DNA of 64,000 nucleotides from Pseudomonas sp. URMO17WK12:I11 (GCF_007677725.1 NZ_VEDF01000003.1:248001-312000); one strand, 5' to 3'. Numbered from the stretch's first letter, positions 17,818 to 27,321 are shown. The notes: generated from the sequence alone by a model not told the origin. A program made the numbers and translations.

Positions 17818-20304
17818 TTACCCTTGGACCGTATCGACCGGCTCGTCGCGATGCAGCGCTACCTGGCGAATCGACAACCGCAGCTCTGCCGACAGCACCC
17901 GTTTGGCGACGCCTTCGGCCAGTTCGCCGAGCTTGGCGTGGTAGCCAAGCTTGCCGCTGTCATCGGCGCGCAGCACACCTTGCTCGATCAGCGTTTCAAT
18001 GAAATGACGGAACAGGGTCTTGTCGAAGAATTCCGGCGCATTGAGGCCATGCAGAATCGACAGGCGCTGGGCCATGGTCACGCACAGCGCTTCGAGTTCT
18101 TCGGCGTTCAGGCTGTGCTGGCCACTGTTGAGCAACAGCGACGTCGCCATGTAGAAGCGTTGCAAGGTCTGGGTGATGGTGCGAGCCAGCAGCGTCAGCA
18201 GCACGAAAGGGCGCGAACTTGGGGCGGGGCGCATGTACACGTCGTTCTCGACGCGCAGCAGGCCGTGCTCGACCAGTGCCGCCAGCCATTGATCGATGAC
18301 CTCATCGAGCTGCTCAGGGGGCCAGCGCAGGAACAGTTCGGCTTGCAGGTAGGGGTACAGGGCATGCACATACTGGCCAAGCAACTCGCGGCTCATGCGC
18401 GAACTACTGAGGAAGAAACTCGCCAGCAGCGCCGGCAGGGCGAAGATGTGCAAGACGTTGTTGCGGTAATAGGTCATCAGCACCGCATTGGCTTCATCCA
18501 GGTAGAGGATCCGGCCCAGCGCATCGTTCTGTTCAGCCAGCAGGTCCATGCCGCGCACGTGCTCGATCAGCGCATGGCCGTCGCCTTCAGGCAGGGTGGT
18601 GTGCGCCGAATACGGGACTTGCCGGAGCAAGGCAAGGTAGAGGTCGAGAACCTTAGTCAACGCGCGTTCGTCCAGGGCCAGTCGGCTGGTGGAAAGCAGG
18701 GCCAAGGCCACCAGATTGACCGGGTTGACCGCAGCGGCCTCGTTGAGATGACGGGCGACGGTCTGGCCCAGGCGCGCAGTGGTTTCGTTCAGCCAGGCCG
18801 GACGGTACTGCGGGCCCAGCGCCTGCTCGCGCCAGCCAGGCTGCTGCTGGTCGAGGAACGCGGCCAGGCGGATGGGCTCGCCAAAGTTGACAGCCACCTG
18901 GCCAAAGCGCTGCTTGAGGGCGCCGATGACCTTGAAGATGTCGAAGATCGATTCTTTCTTCTTGCTCGCACCGCGCAGCTCGCCGAGATACGTGCGGCCT
19001 TCAAGTACCCGCTCATAGCCGATGTAGACCGGAACGAAGACAATGGGTGTGCGTGAGGAACGCAGGAAGCTGCGTAAGGTGATCGCCAGCATCCCCGGGC
19101 GTGGCTGCAGCATCCGTCCGGTGCGCGAGCGGCCGCCTTCGACGAAGTACTCTACCGGGAAGCCCTTGGTGAACAGGGTGTGCAGGTACTCGTTGAACAC
19201 GGCGGTGTACAACGGGTTGCCCTTGAAGGTACGGCGCATGAAGAAGGCACCGCCGCGGCGCAGCAGGCCGCCGATCACCGGCATGTTGAGATTGATGCCG
19301 GCGGCGATGTGCGGTGGCGTGAGGCCGTTGCGAAACAACAGGTAGGACAGCAGCAGGTAGTCGATATGGCTGCGGTGGCAGGGCACGTAGATGACTTCGT
19401 GACCCGGCGCGATGCCTTGGACCTGCTCGATGTGGTTGACCTTGATGCCGTCGTAGATCTTGTTCCAGAACCAGCTGAGCACCACTTCCAGGAAGCGGAT
19501 CGCGGTGTAGGTATAGTCCGAGGCGATCTCGTTGGCGTAGTGCAGGGCCTTGGCTTCGGCCTTGGCTGGCGCCACCTGGTCGCGCTGCGCCTGCTCGGCG
19601 ATCGCCTGGCGCACCAGCGGCGCGTGGATCAGGCCCTTTACCAGGTTGCGCCGGTGCGAGAGATCGGGGCCGATGACGGCGGTCTTGAGGTTGCGAAAGT
19701 GCACTCGCATCAAGCGCTGGGCCATGCGCACGGTGCGCTCATGGCCTTTGTTGTGCTGCACCAGTTCGCGCAGGTGAATCGGCGCTGAAAACTGCACGCG
19801 GGTCTTGCGTCCCAGAATCAGTACGGTCAGCAGCCGGCGCAGGCGCCCGGTCACCGCCCAGCTGTCGGCGAACAGCAATTTCCACGGGCTGCTCTCGCTG
19901 GCTGGGGTCTGCCCCCAGAATACGCTGACGGGAATGATCTGCGCGTCTTCCTCGGCGTGCTGACTGATGGCTGCGACCAGGCGCTCGAGCGTCGGCGGGG
20001 CGCCGCGTTTGTCGTGGCGTCCCAGCCAGTCCGGCTCGGGGGTCAGGTAGAAGAATGCGGCAGGCTCATGCAGTGCGCCAACTGCCACGGGCAAGACCGG
20101 GCGAGGCAGCCCCGCTTTGGTGCATTCGTGGTCGAGCACCGCCAGGTCGGTGAGCGAAGGCGAAGGCAGGGCGTAGAACACCGGCCGGCTACGGTCCAGG
20201 TTGAGGCTCATCGACGACTGGTTGATGGTTTCGGAACGCACCCACAGGTACATCAAGCGGCGCAGGGCGCCGAAGATCAGACGGCGCAGGGGGGAACGGG
20301 TCAT
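17818..20304 (-). CDS. plsB: Glycerol-3-phosphate 1-O-acyltransferase
   Basis: The enzyme acylates sn-glycerol-3-phosphate, the first step of phospholipid synthesis, at the inner membrane. The 828-aa length fits the family (E. coli about 807). The acyltransferase block contains [15 protein letters not shown] (HX4D motif, about residues 305-320), a GAFFMRRTF segment, [15 protein letters not shown] (substrate-binding EGGRSR) and [11 protein letters not shown]. The ATG at 20304 gives the standard N-terminus [16 protein letters not shown]; the Shine-Dalgarno is weak. An in-frame ATG at 20379 is less likely. It is divergent from the cold-shock gene. Confidence 0.96.
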   Translation of the reverse strand: MTRSPLRRLIFGALRRLMYLWVRSETINQSSMSLNLDRSRPVFYALPSPSLTDLAVLDHECTKAGLPRPVLPVAVGALHEPAAFFYLTPEPDWLGRHDKRGAPPTLERLVAAISQHAEEDAQIIPVSVFWGQTPASESSPWKLLFADSWAVTGRLRRLLTVLILGRKTRVQFSAPIHLRELVQHNKGHERTVRMAQRLMRVHFRNLKTAVIGPDLSHRRNLVKGLIHAPLVRQAIAEQAQRDQVAPAKAEAKALHYANEIASDYTYTAIRFLEVVLSWFWNKIYDGIKVNHIEQVQGIAPGHEVIYVPCHRSHIDYLLLSYLLFRNGLTPPHIAAGINLNMPVIGGLLRRGGAFFMRRTFKGNPLYTAVFNEYLHTLFTKGFPVEYFVEGGRSRTGRMLQPRPGMLAITLRSFLRSSRTPIVFVPVYIGYERVLEGRTYLGELRGASKKKESIFDIFKVIGALKQRFGQVAVNFGEPIRLAAFLDQQQPGWREQALGPQYRPAWLNETTARLGQTVARHLNEAAAVNPVNLVALALLSTSRLALDERALTKVLDLYLALLRQVPYSAHTTLPEGDGHALIEHVRGMDLLAEQNDALGRILYLDEANAVLMTYYRNNVLHIFALPALLASFFLSSSRMSRELLGQYVHALYPYLQAELFLRWPPEQLDEVIDQWLAALVEHGLLRVENDVYMRPAPSSRPFVLLTLLARTITQTLQRFYMATSLLLNSGQHSLNAEELEALCVTMAQRLSILHGLNAPEFFDKTLFRHFIETLIEQGVLRADDSGKLGYHAKLGELAEGVAKRVLSAELRLSIRQVALHRDEPVDTVQG

Positions 20305-20403
20305 GGGGTGAGTGGCCTGGAAATGATTATGTAAGGATGAACAGGTATTTAGTCTGCCGTATCGCTGCAAGTTCAGCAAAAGACCGTAAATACCGGGACG
20401 GTC

Positions 20404-20433
20404 ATGAAAATATTTTGTTCTGTGTCATATACT
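20404..20433 (+). promoter_or_regulatory. Possible promoter of the cold-shock gene
   Basis: ATGAAA (20404-20409, 4 of 6 to TTGACA), an 18-nt spacer and TATACT (20428-20433, 5 of 6 to TATAAT). It would give a leader of roughly 100 nt, in keeping with long structured leaders on cold-shock mRNAs. Confidence 0.4.
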
Positions 20434-20471
20434 CGGCCTGCCGCTTGCAGGATATTTCGCCAAGCGGCGTC

Positions 20472-20495
20472 GACGCAGGGAGGACCCCCTGCGTC
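20472..20495 (+). promoter_or_regulatory. Leader hairpin upstream of the cold-shock gene
   Basis: GACGCAGGG, a 6-nt loop AGGACC, then CCCTGCGTC: a perfect 9-bp stem 41 nt before the start codon. It has no U-tract, so a structured 5' UTR element affecting mRNA stability or translation is more likely than a terminator. Confidence 0.45.
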
Positions 20496-20536
20496 TGCAA
20501 GGCGATCTTCACAATAAAAAATCCGGAGTAGTTCAG

Positions 20537-20746
20537 ATGTCGTCTCGTGAGACTGGGAATGTTAAGTGGTTCAACGATGCCAAAGGCTATGGCTTCATTC
20601 AGCGCGAAGGTGGGGCGGATGTATTCGTCCACTATCGGGCGATCCGCGGTGAGGGGCATCGTACCCTGGTCGAAGGACAGCGTGTGGAGTACGCCTGCGT
20701 GCAGGGCCAGAAAGGCCTGCAGGCCGAGGACGTGGTCGGCCTGTAA
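20537..20746 (+). CDS. CspA/CspD-family cold-shock protein
   Basis: The 69-aa single cold-shock domain has both RNA-binding motifs: RNP1 as KGYGFIQ (about residues 17-23) and RNP2 as VFVHY (about 29-33), preceded by [13 protein letters not shown]. Proteins of this type bind single-stranded nucleic acid and act as RNA chaperones. Whether it is cold-induced or stationary-phase (CspD-like) cannot be read from the sequence. GGAG lies about 11 nt before the ATG. It is divergent from plsB and followed by a hairpin repeat at 20775-20806. Confidence 0.94.
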   Translation: MSSRETGNVKWFNDAKGYGFIQREGGADVFVHYRAIRGEGHRTLVEGQRVEYACVQGQKGLQAEDVVGL

Positions 20747-20774
20747 CCGGCCTCGAGCCACAAGCCTCTAGCCT

Positions 20775-20806
20775 CAAGCTGCAAGTGACCGTGTACTTGC
20801 AGCCTG
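20775..20806. repeat. Intergenic hairpin repeat (CAAGCTGCAAG family), copy 1
   Basis: CAAGCTGCAAGT, an 8-nt loop, then ACTTGCAGCCTG: a 12-bp stem with one mismatch, 29 nt after the cold-shock stop. It is flanked by further CTTGCAGC-type units (to about 20836). The same arms and the same mismatch recur at 36844-36909, so this is a dispersed element. Here it may also separate two convergent genes. Confidence 0.6.
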
Positions 20807-20832
20807 ATGCCATCCAGCTTTCAGCTTGCAGC

Positions 20833-21210
20833 TCAAGCCGTGCGCCAGGTGATTTCTTCTTCGCCGTCGGCGCTGATGCGGATCCAGCGGTCGGCATCTT
20901 CTTCGCCATCTTCCTCGACCCAGCCACCCGGTGCGCAGCGGACTTCCACGTTCAATGCAGCGAACGCGGCGCGGGCGCAGGCGACGTCGTCGACCCAGGG
21001 GGTCTGGTCGCTTTCCAGGTAGAGGCTGTTCCATTTCCCTACAGCCTTGGGTAACCAAGTGACCTTGATGTTACCGGCCAGGCACTTGAAGGTCTGACCC
21101 TTCTGTTGCCATTCGCTGCACGTGCCGATGGCCTGGCCAAGCCACTGGGCAATCTGGCGGTGGTCGACGTCGGCGTCTTTGAGGTAAATCTCGATATCAG
21201 GTTGGCGCAT
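20833..21210 (-). CDS. Conserved hypothetical protein, 125 aa
   Basis: This acidic soluble protein starts MRQPDIEIYLKDADVDHRQI and ends in an acidic stretch (WVEEDGEEDADRWIRISADGEEEITW). There is no signal peptide or membrane helix. Trp-rich strands (KVTWLPKAVGKWNSLYLESD) suggest an alpha/beta fold. I recall homologues in other pseudomonads but know no function. It lies 18 nt downstream of rlmA's stop on the same strand, so it is probably the last gene of a dapE-rlmA-125aa unit. Confidence 0.78.
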   Translation of the reverse strand: MRQPDIEIYLKDADVDHRQIAQWLGQAIGTCSEWQQKGQTFKCLAGNIKVTWLPKAVGKWNSLYLESDQTPWVDDVACARAAFAALNVEVRCAPGGWVEEDGEEDADRWIRISADGEEEITWRTA

Positions 21211-21228
21211 GAAGACTCCGGTGTGTAC

Positions 21229-22041
21229 TCAGTGCTGGCGCAGGAAGTAGTCGTATCGCATGGAAACCGTGACCTCGAAAGGCTCAGGCTGTTCAATGAC
21301 CCTGGCGCGCTTCTCGGCGCTGGCGCGCCAACCGTGCGGCGTCATTGCCAGCAGGTCGGCCCGCGCGCCGCGGTCGGCCAGGCTCAAGCGAAACGCCAAC
21401 GTTTCGCTGTGCGCATGCACCATGCCTTCGGGCACCAGGGCCAGGTGCTTGTCATCGGCATAGGGGCGCACTTCATCGTAAAGCACTTCGCGCAGTTCCA
21501 TCAGATGGCCGCTGGTCGGGCCAACCCGCATCAACCCACCGCCGGGGCTGAGCAGGCGCTGGGCTTCGTCCCAGTCCAGCGGGCTGAACACGCTGGCGAT
21601 GAACTGACAGCTGGCGTCGGCCAGCGGCACGCGGGCCATGCTGGCGACCATCCAGGTAATCTCTGGGGCGCGACGGCAGGCACGCTTCACCGCTTCACGG
21701 GAAATATCCAACGCGTAGCCCGCCGCTTTTGGTAACGCCTCGCCAAGCTGGGCAGTGTAATAGCCTTCGCCGCAGCCGATGTCCAGCCAGGTCGCAGGCT
21801 CGCGCTCGGCGGCCAGTTGCGCCAGGCGCTGGGCGACCGGGGCATAGTGTCCGGCGTCGAGAAAGGCGCGGCGTGCCTCGACCATGGCCTGGTTGTCGCC
21901 CGGGTCGCGGCTATTCTTGTGCTGGACCGGCAGCAGGTTCAGGTAACCCTGGCGGGCTCGGTCGAAGCGATGACCCGCCGGGCAGACCACGCCATTGTCG
22001 AGTTGAGTCAGGGCCGCTTGGCAAAGAGGGCAGGCGAGCAT
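21229..22041 (-). CDS. rlmA: 23S rRNA (guanine745-N1)-methyltransferase
   Basis: The 270-aa protein has an N-terminal zinc ribbon (CPLC at residues 4-7, then CPAGHRF near 20) and a SAM-binding domain (WLDIGCGEGYYTAQL near 85). This matches RlmA (E. coli 269 aa), which methylates G745 in 23S rRNA helix 35. The ATG at 22041 overlaps the dapE stop by one base (TGATG), indicating translational coupling; a longer open frame upstream lies within dapE and is spurious. Confidence 0.92.
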   Translation of the reverse strand: MLACPLCQAALTQLDNGVVCPAGHRFDRARQGYLNLLPVQHKNSRDPGDNQAMVEARRAFLDAGHYAPVAQRLAQLAAEREPATWLDIGCGEGYYTAQLGEALPKAAGYALDISREAVKRACRRAPEITWMVASMARVPLADASCQFIASVFSPLDWDEAQRLLSPGGGLMRVGPTSGHLMELREVLYDEVRPYADDKHLALVPEGMVHAHSETLAFRLSLADRGARADLLAMTPHGWRASAEKRARVIEQPEPFEVTVSMRYDYFLRQH

Positions 22042-23192
22042 CAGGCGAGCAACCGGACCAGGGTCTGGTAGTAGATTTCGCTGAGCAGGTCGAGGTCGCT
22101 GGCCAGGATGCGCTCGTCGACCTGGTGAATGGTGGCGTTGACCGGGCCAAGCTCGACCACCTGCGTGCCCATGGTGGCGATGAAACGGCCATCGGAGGTC
22201 CCGCCGCTGGTCGAAGGCTGGGTGTCGCGGCCGGTCACCCCTTTGATGCTGGCCGCCACCGCATCGAGCAGCTCGCCCGGTTCGGTCAGAAACGGCAGGC
22301 CCGACAACGCCCAGTCGATCGACCATTCAAGGGCGTGCTTGTCGAGGATCGCCGCTACCCGCGCCTGCAGGCCTTCGACGCTCGATTCGGTGGAGAAACG
22401 GAAATTGAACAACGCCGTCAGCTCGCCCGGCACGACATTGGTGGCGCCGGTGCCCGAGTTGAGGTTGGAGATCTGGAAGCTGGTTGGCGGAAAGAACGCA
22501 TTGCCTCGATCCCAGTGCTCGGCTGCCAGCTCCGCCAGGGCCGGGGCCGCCAAGTGGATCGGGTTGCGCGCCAGGTGCGGATAGGCCACATGGCCTTGCT
22601 TGCCGCGTACGGTCAGCTTCGCACCGAGCGAGCCACGGCGACCGTTCTTGACCACATCGCCGAGCACCGTGGTGCTCGATGGCTCGCCGACGATGCACCA
22701 GTCCAGGCGCTCGTTACGCGCCTTGAGGCGCTCGACGACGGCTTTGGTGCCATGGTGCGCAGGCCCTTCTTCATCGCTGGTGATGAGGAAGGCAACTTTG
22801 CCACGGTGGTTGGGATAGTCCTGCACGAAGCGTTCGCTGGCGATCACCATCGAAGCCAGGCTGCCTTTCATGTCGGCAGCGCCACGCCCGCAGAGCATGC
22901 CATCGGCGTCGATCAGCGCTTCGAACGGCTCATGCTGCCACTGCTGCACCGGGCCGGTCGGCACCACGTCGGTGTGGCCGGCAAAGCACAGCACCGGCCC
23001 GTCCTGCTCGCCGTGGGTGGCCCAGAAGTTGTCGACGTCTTCGATGCGCATGGGCTCGAGCTGGAAGCCTACGGCGCCCAGGCGGTTCATCATCTGCGCC
23101 TGGCAATCGGCATCGATGGGGGTGACCGAGGGGCGACGGATCAAGTCGCAGGCCAGTTGCAGGGTAGGCGAGAGCTCGGCAGGGGCCGTCAT
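22041..23192 (-). CDS. dapE: Succinyl-diaminopimelate desuccinylase
   Basis: The 383-aa M20-family zinc enzyme releases LL-diaminopimelate from its N-succinyl form for lysine and peptidoglycan synthesis. Metal-site motifs are present: [11 protein letters not shown] near residue 70, [12 protein letters not shown] near 97 (bridging Asp), TSDEEGPA near 132 (catalytic Glu) and VGEPSS near 165, with a C-terminal His in NATIHQVDE. The length matches the family (about 375-383). It is coupled to rlmA downstream. dapD and dapC lie elsewhere in the window. Confidence 0.96.
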   Translation of the reverse strand: MTAPAELSPTLQLACDLIRRPSVTPIDADCQAQMMNRLGAVGFQLEPMRIEDVDNFWATHGEQDGPVLCFAGHTDVVPTGPVQQWQHEPFEALIDADGMLCGRGAADMKGSLASMVIASERFVQDYPNHRGKVAFLITSDEEGPAHHGTKAVVERLKARNERLDWCIVGEPSSTTVLGDVVKNGRRGSLGAKLTVRGKQGHVAYPHLARNPIHLAAPALAELAAEHWDRGNAFFPPTSFQISNLNSGTGATNVVPGELTALFNFRFSTESSVEGLQARVAAILDKHALEWSIDWALSGLPFLTEPGELLDAVAASIKGVTGRDTQPSTSGGTSDGRFIATMGTQVVELGPVNATIHQVDERILASDLDLLSEIYYQTLVRLLA

Positions 23193-23261
23193 GGGGAACT
23201 CCGGGGCAAGGCAAGGCGGGGAAATCTAAGGGGCGTTATCTTATATCAAAGCGATGAAGCG

Positions 23262-23323
23262 TTGGGGCCGCTGTGCAGCCCTTTCGCGACCTGAGGCCGC
23301 CCCTGCAGGGTGGACGGCCCCAA
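23262..23323. repeat. Long intergenic inverted repeat (GGGGCCGC family) downstream of the glycosyltransferase gene
   Basis: Outer arms TTGGGGCCG (23262-23270) and CGGCCCCAA (23315-23323) enclose internal GC-rich repeats including GGGGCCGC..GCAGCCC and GGCCGCCCC. It resembles the roughly 60-bp palindromic units scattered between P. putida genes, and shares the GGGGCCGC core with 5434-5450. It lies 6 nt past the stop of the 23329-25920 gene on the minus strand and could also act as its terminator. Confidence 0.55.
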
Positions 23324-23328
23324 GCACA

Positions 23329-25920
23329 TCAAGCCTGCTGCGGTTCTGCAGCTTTTTCTGCGGGTTTGGGCAGCGACGACAGAAACGCCATCACCAATGC
23401 CGCCACATACGGCAGCGACTGCACCAGCAACATCGCCACCCAGAAGCGCATGTCGGAGCTTGGCAGCCCCTGCACCAGGCATATCCCGGCCGCTGCGCCC
23501 CACAACAGCAACATGATGAACAGCTCTTCGCGCGCTTCTGAAATCGCCACCAGCAACCCATGACTGTCGGCATTCTTCGGCGTGCGGAAGAACGGCATGC
23601 TGCTGGTGAAGAAGCCATACAGCACGGCCTTGGCGATAGTGTGCGACAACGCAAGGCCAGCCAGCGCGGCGGCGAAAGCGTCCTTGAGGTCGACCCCCAC
23701 CGCGCGGCGGTAGAGGAAAATGATCTTGCCGACCTTGAAGAAGAACAGCGCCAGCGGCGGGATGGCGAAGATCATCAGCGGCGGATCGACCCGGTGCGGC
23801 ACGATGATCATCGCCGCCGACCACAACAGCGCGCCCACGGTGAAAAAGATGTTCATGCCGTCGGCCACCCATGGCAGCCAGCCGGCCAGGAAGTGGTAGC
23901 GCTGGCCGCGGGTCAGTTCGCTGCCTTTGCCGCGCAGCAAGGCGCCGGCATGGTGCTTGATGATCTGGATGGCGCCGTAGGCCCAGCGGAAACGTTGCTT
24001 CTTGAAGTCGATGAAGGTGTCGGGCATCAGGCCCTTGCCATAGCTGTTGTGCGCGTAGGCGGCCGACAGGCCCTTCTCGAACACCCGCAGGCCGAGCTCT
24101 GCGTCTTCGCAGATGCACCACTCGGCCCAGCCCAGCTCTTGCAGGACGCTGCGCCGGGTCATGGTCATGGTGCCGTGCTGGATGATCGCATCGCGGTCGT
24201 TGCGCGTGACCATGCCGATGTGAAAGAACCCCTTGTACTCGCTGTAGCACAGCTTCTTGAACGCGCTTTCGTGCTGGTCGCGGTAATCCTGCGGCGACTG
24301 CACCACGGCGATCTTCGGATCGGCGAAGTGCGGCACCATGTGCTTGAGCCAGTTGCGATCGACGCAGTAGTCCGAGTCGATCACGGCAATCACCTCGGCA
24401 TCCTTGGCCGTATGCGGCAGCAGGTAGTTCAGGGCGCCCCCCTTGAAGCCGGCCAGCGGTGCGACGTGGAAGAACTTGAAGCGCTCACCGAGCTGCTCGC
24501 AGTGGGCCTTGAGCGGCTCCCACACGGCAGGGTCCTTGGTGTTGTTGTCGATCACCAGCACTTCGTAGTCGGGATAATCCAGAGCGGCGAGGGCATCTAG
24601 GGTCTGCTTGACCATCTCCGGTGGCTCGTTGTAGCAGGGGACGTGCACCGACACCTTGGGCCGGTAGGCGCTGTCGCCCTGCACCGGGAGAAACTCGCGG
24701 CGGCGCTTGTGGATCCACACCGCCTCGGCCAGCTCATGCGCTTCGGTCAACAGCACGATGAACACGCCCAGCGCACCGAGCGCCAGCAACATTCCCACGG
24801 TCAGGCTGAACCAGGTGCTGTATTGCTGGCTGTAGTCATAGGCGATCCACACCAGTACCGATCCGCACAGGAAGGTGATGAAGGTCAGGAACGTACGCCC
24901 ACGCTGGCGCAGGGCAGAGCCGTCGATCAGCAGTACGGTCAGGGCGATCATGGCCAGGACCACCGAGGCGACCGCCAGCGCTCGCCACTGGGGAATCGCC
25001 ACCACCGGCCCTTCGAAGTTGAATTTCTGCTGCCGTTCGGCGTTGAACACCCCCCAGTAGGCGCCCACCGAACCTTCGTCACTGGCCTTCCAGGGCTGGT
25101 CGTAGGCTTCGATGACGAAATAGTTGTAGCCGCGGCGGTTCAAGGTGTTGACCAGCGTACGCAGGTAGATGGCCTGGTCGGCCTGGGTGGCATCGGCGCC
25201 ACCGCGCATGCGGCCATTGCTGGGCCAACCGACCTCCGACAGCAGCAGCGACTTGTGCGAGAACTGCTGGCGCAGTTCGCGCGCGCGGTCGAGCACGAAT
25301 TGCACCGAGTCTTTCATCGGCACGAATTCCCAATAGGGCAGGATGTGCGCGGCGATCAGGTCGACGTGCTGGCCCAGCTCGGGGTTTTCCTTCCAGATGT
25401 GCCACTGTTCACTGGTGGTGACCGGCACTTTCACCGCTGCGCGGACCCGGTCCAGGTAGGCGATCAGCTCCTGCGCGGTGACCTCCTCGCGAAACAGCGC
25501 TTCGTTGCCCACCACCACCCGCACCACGCTGCGCGAATGGTTGGCGAGCTCGATGCCCTTGGCGATCTCGCGCTCGTTGCGCTCCAGGTCCTTGCTGATC
25601 CAGATGCCCAGCGTCACTCGCAGGCCAAGCTCTTCGGCCAGGCGCGGAATCTCTGCCTGGGTGCCCTCGACGGTGTAGATACGGATGTTGTCGGTGAGCT
25701 TGTTCATCTGCTCAAGATCCTGACGCATCTCGTCTTCAGTGGGGTACTGACCTTTCTGCGGGCTTTCGCCGAGGCGAAACGGCGAATACGAAAATCCTGA
25801 GATCTGTTCGGGCCAGGCAGGCGCGGACACCGGGCGATTGATCAGTGCCCAGAACCCGGTGAACAGTGCGGCAATGGCCAGGACCACCACCAGATTGAGG
25901 CCGAATTTGCGAGATGACAT
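23329..25920 (-). CDS. GH17-GT2 fusion, NdvB-like beta-1,3-glucan synthase/transglycosylase
   Basis: The 863-aa inner-membrane protein has two catalytic parts. After an N-terminal TM (about 8-27), residues about 40-300 form a periplasmic GH17 domain with VVGNEAL (acid/base Glu140) and SEVGWPS (nucleophile Glu229). Three TM helices (about 313-393) lead to a cytoplasmic GT2 domain: PCYNEPP near 428, VIDNN near 457, IDSDYC (DxD-like, 515-517), CEDAELG near 604 and QRFRW (642-646). A C-terminal TM bundle follows. This layout matches NdvB, which makes cyclic beta-glucans linked to biofilm antibiotic tolerance in P. aeruginosa. UDP-glucose as donor is the family expectation, not shown here. It stands alone, divergent from tcdA. 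Confidence 0.9.
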   Translation of the reverse strand: MSSRKFGLNLVVVLAIAALFTGFWALINRPVSAPAWPEQISGFSYSPFRLGESPQKGQYPTEDEMRQDLEQMNKLTDNIRIYTVEGTQAEIPRLAEELGLRVTLGIWISKDLERNEREIAKGIELANHSRSVVRVVVGNEALFREEVTAQELIAYLDRVRAAVKVPVTTSEQWHIWKENPELGQHVDLIAAHILPYWEFVPMKDSVQFVLDRARELRQQFSHKSLLLSEVGWPSNGRMRGGADATQADQAIYLRTLVNTLNRRGYNYFVIEAYDQPWKASDEGSVGAYWGVFNAERQQKFNFEGPVVAIPQWRALAVASVVLAMIALTVLLIDGSALRQRGRTFLTFITFLCGSVLVWIAYDYSQQYSTWFSLTVGMLLALGALGVFIVLLTEAHELAEAVWIHKRRREFLPVQGDSAYRPKVSVHVPCYNEPPEMVKQTLDALAALDYPDYEVLVIDNNTKDPAVWEPLKAHCEQLGERFKFFHVAPLAGFKGGALNYLLPHTAKDAEVIAVIDSDYCVDRNWLKHMVPHFADPKIAVVQSPQDYRDQHESAFKKLCYSEYKGFFHIGMVTRNDRDAIIQHGTMTMTRRSVLQELGWAEWCICEDAELGLRVFEKGLSAAYAHNSYGKGLMPDTFIDFKKQRFRWAYGAIQIIKHHAGALLRGKGSELTRGQRYHFLAGWLPWVADGMNIFFTVGALLWSAAMIIVPHRVDPPLMIFAIPPLALFFFKVGKIIFLYRRAVGVDLKDAFAAALAGLALSHTIAKAVLYGFFTSSMPFFRTPKNADSHGLLVAISEAREELFIMLLLWGAAAGICLVQGLPSSDMRFWVAMLLVQSLPYVAALVMAFLSSLPKPAEKAAEPQQA

Positions 25921-26008
25921 TGTGAACCGTTTTGATCTGAGGGATAGGACATTAAAGCAGTAATGATGGGGTCTTTCCTAACGATGGAGGTCAACGCCAT
26001 CACTGGCC

Positions 26009-26014
26009 TATAAT
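26009..26014 (+). promoter_or_regulatory. -10 element upstream of tcdA
   Basis: A perfect TATAAT lies 38 nt before the tcdA ATG in the divergent region with the NdvB-like gene. No strong -35 hexamer is visible 16-18 nt upstream. Confidence 0.5.
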
Positions 26015-26051
26015 GCGCGCCGTTTTTGCGTCAGAGCCCAGGGGTACCGAC

Positions 26052-26861
26052 ATGAGCACAGAAGATCCACGCTTCGCTGGCGTTGCCCGGCTGTATGGCG
26101 AGCAAGGGCTGCAGCGCCTGGCCAACGCCCATGTGGCCGTGGTCGGCATTGGCGGCGTCGGCTCGTGGGCTGCCGAAGCGCTGGCACGCAGTGGCGTGGG
26201 CGAGATCACCCTGTTCGACCTGGACGACGTCTGCGTCAGCAACACCAACCGTCAGGCTCACGCGCTGGAAGGCCAGGTGGGCCGGCCCAAGGTCGAGGTG
26301 ATGGCCGAGCGCCTGCGGGCGATCAATCCGGCGCTCAGCGTGCATGCGGTAGCGGATTTCGTCACCCGCGACACCATGGTCGAGTACATTCACGAAGACC
26401 TCGATGCGGTGATCGATTGCATCGACAGCGTGATGGCCAAGGCTGCGCTGATCGCCTGGTGCCGGCGCCGCAAGATCGCCGTGGTCACCACCGGCGGCGC
26501 CGGCGGGCAGATCGACCCCACGCAGATCCAGGTCGGCGACCTCAACAAGACCTTCAACGACCCCCTGGCCTCGCGAGTACGCTCGACCTTGCGCCGCGAC
26601 TACAACTTCTCGCGCAACGTCAGCCGCAACTATGGGGTGCCCTGTGTGTTTTCCAGCGAGCAGCTGCGCTACCCCAAGGGCGATGGCAGTGTGTGCCTGC
26701 AAAAAAGCTTCGTCGGCGAAGGCGTACGGCTGGACTGCGCCGGGGGCTTCGGTGCGGTGATGATGGTAACCGCGACCTTCGGCATGGTCGCGGCGAGCAA
26801 GGCGATCGAGAAGCTGGTGGCGGGGGCGCGGCGGCCCTCTGAGCGGGTCAAGCCTGAGTAA
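26052..26861 (+). CDS. tcdA: tRNA threonylcarbamoyladenosine dehydratase (CsdL)
   Basis: This 269-aa E1-like enzyme uses ATP to convert t6A37 to cyclic ct6A37 in tRNA. It has the nucleotide-binding VVGIGGVGSWAAEALARSG near residue 30, LDDVCVSNTNRQ near 60, the DCIDSVMAKAAL segment near 120 and CVFSSE near 200. The ATG at 26052 follows a TATAAT element; an in-frame ATG at 26013 overlaps that element. It converges with csdA-csdE, the sulfur-transfer pair known to work with it in E. coli, here on the opposite strand. tsaB at 5547-6221 makes the t6A substrate. Confidence 0.95.
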   Translation: MSTEDPRFAGVARLYGEQGLQRLANAHVAVVGIGGVGSWAAEALARSGVGEITLFDLDDVCVSNTNRQAHALEGQVGRPKVEVMAERLRAINPALSVHAVADFVTRDTMVEYIHEDLDAVIDCIDSVMAKAALIAWCRRRKIAVVTTGGAGGQIDPTQIQVGDLNKTFNDPLASRVRSTLRRDYNFSRNVSRNYGVPCVFSSEQLRYPKGDGSVCLQKSFVGEGVRLDCAGGFGAVMMVTATFGMVAASKAIEKLVAGARRPSERVKPE

Positions 26862-26910
26862 GGACCAGGCTTCACTCGGTCATCCGCGCCGCCCCCGGCA
26901 CGCGGGCTCG

Positions 26911-27321
26911 CTAGCCGGGCCCTGTCAACTGCGCCATGCGCAGCAACACCGCATGCAGGCCATTGCTGCGTGAGGGCGACAATTGTCGTGCCAGCCCCAG
27001 CTGGGTGAACCAGTCACGCAGATCGAGCTCCGCCAATTGCGTGCTGGGCAAGCCTTGCACCCTTACCAGCAACAGTGCCAGCAAGCCGCGTAGCAGGCGC
27101 GCATCGCTGCTGGCCTTGAAGCGCCATTGCCCCTCGACCTGGTCGGCCACCAGCCACACCCGGCTCTCACAGCCGTGCACGCGGTTGGCCTCGGTCTTGT
27201 CAGCGTGATCCAGCGGCTCGAGCTGCTCGCCCCACTGCATCAGCAGCCGGGCGCGTTGCTCCCAGGCCTGGCACTGGGCAAACGCTTGCAGCGCTTGCTG
27301 CGCCGGTGCCGACAAGCTCAT
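26911..27321 (-). CDS. csdE: SufE-family sulfur acceptor
   Basis: The 136-aa product accepts persulfide sulfur from the cysteine desulfurase. The catalytic Cys sits in the family motif VHGCESRVWL (about Cys51). The length fits CsdE/SufE (about 138-147). Its ATG at 27321 overlaps the csdA stop by 4 nt (ATGA), so the two are translationally coupled. No suf scaffold genes are next to it, and the pairing with tcdA supports CsdE rather than SufE. Confidence 0.9.
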   Translation of the reverse strand: MSLSAPAQQALQAFAQCQAWEQRARLLMQWGEQLEPLDHADKTEANRVHGCESRVWLVADQVEGQWRFKASSDARLLRGLLALLLVRVQGLPSTQLAELDLRDWFTQLGLARQLSPSRSNGLHAVLLRMAQLTGPG

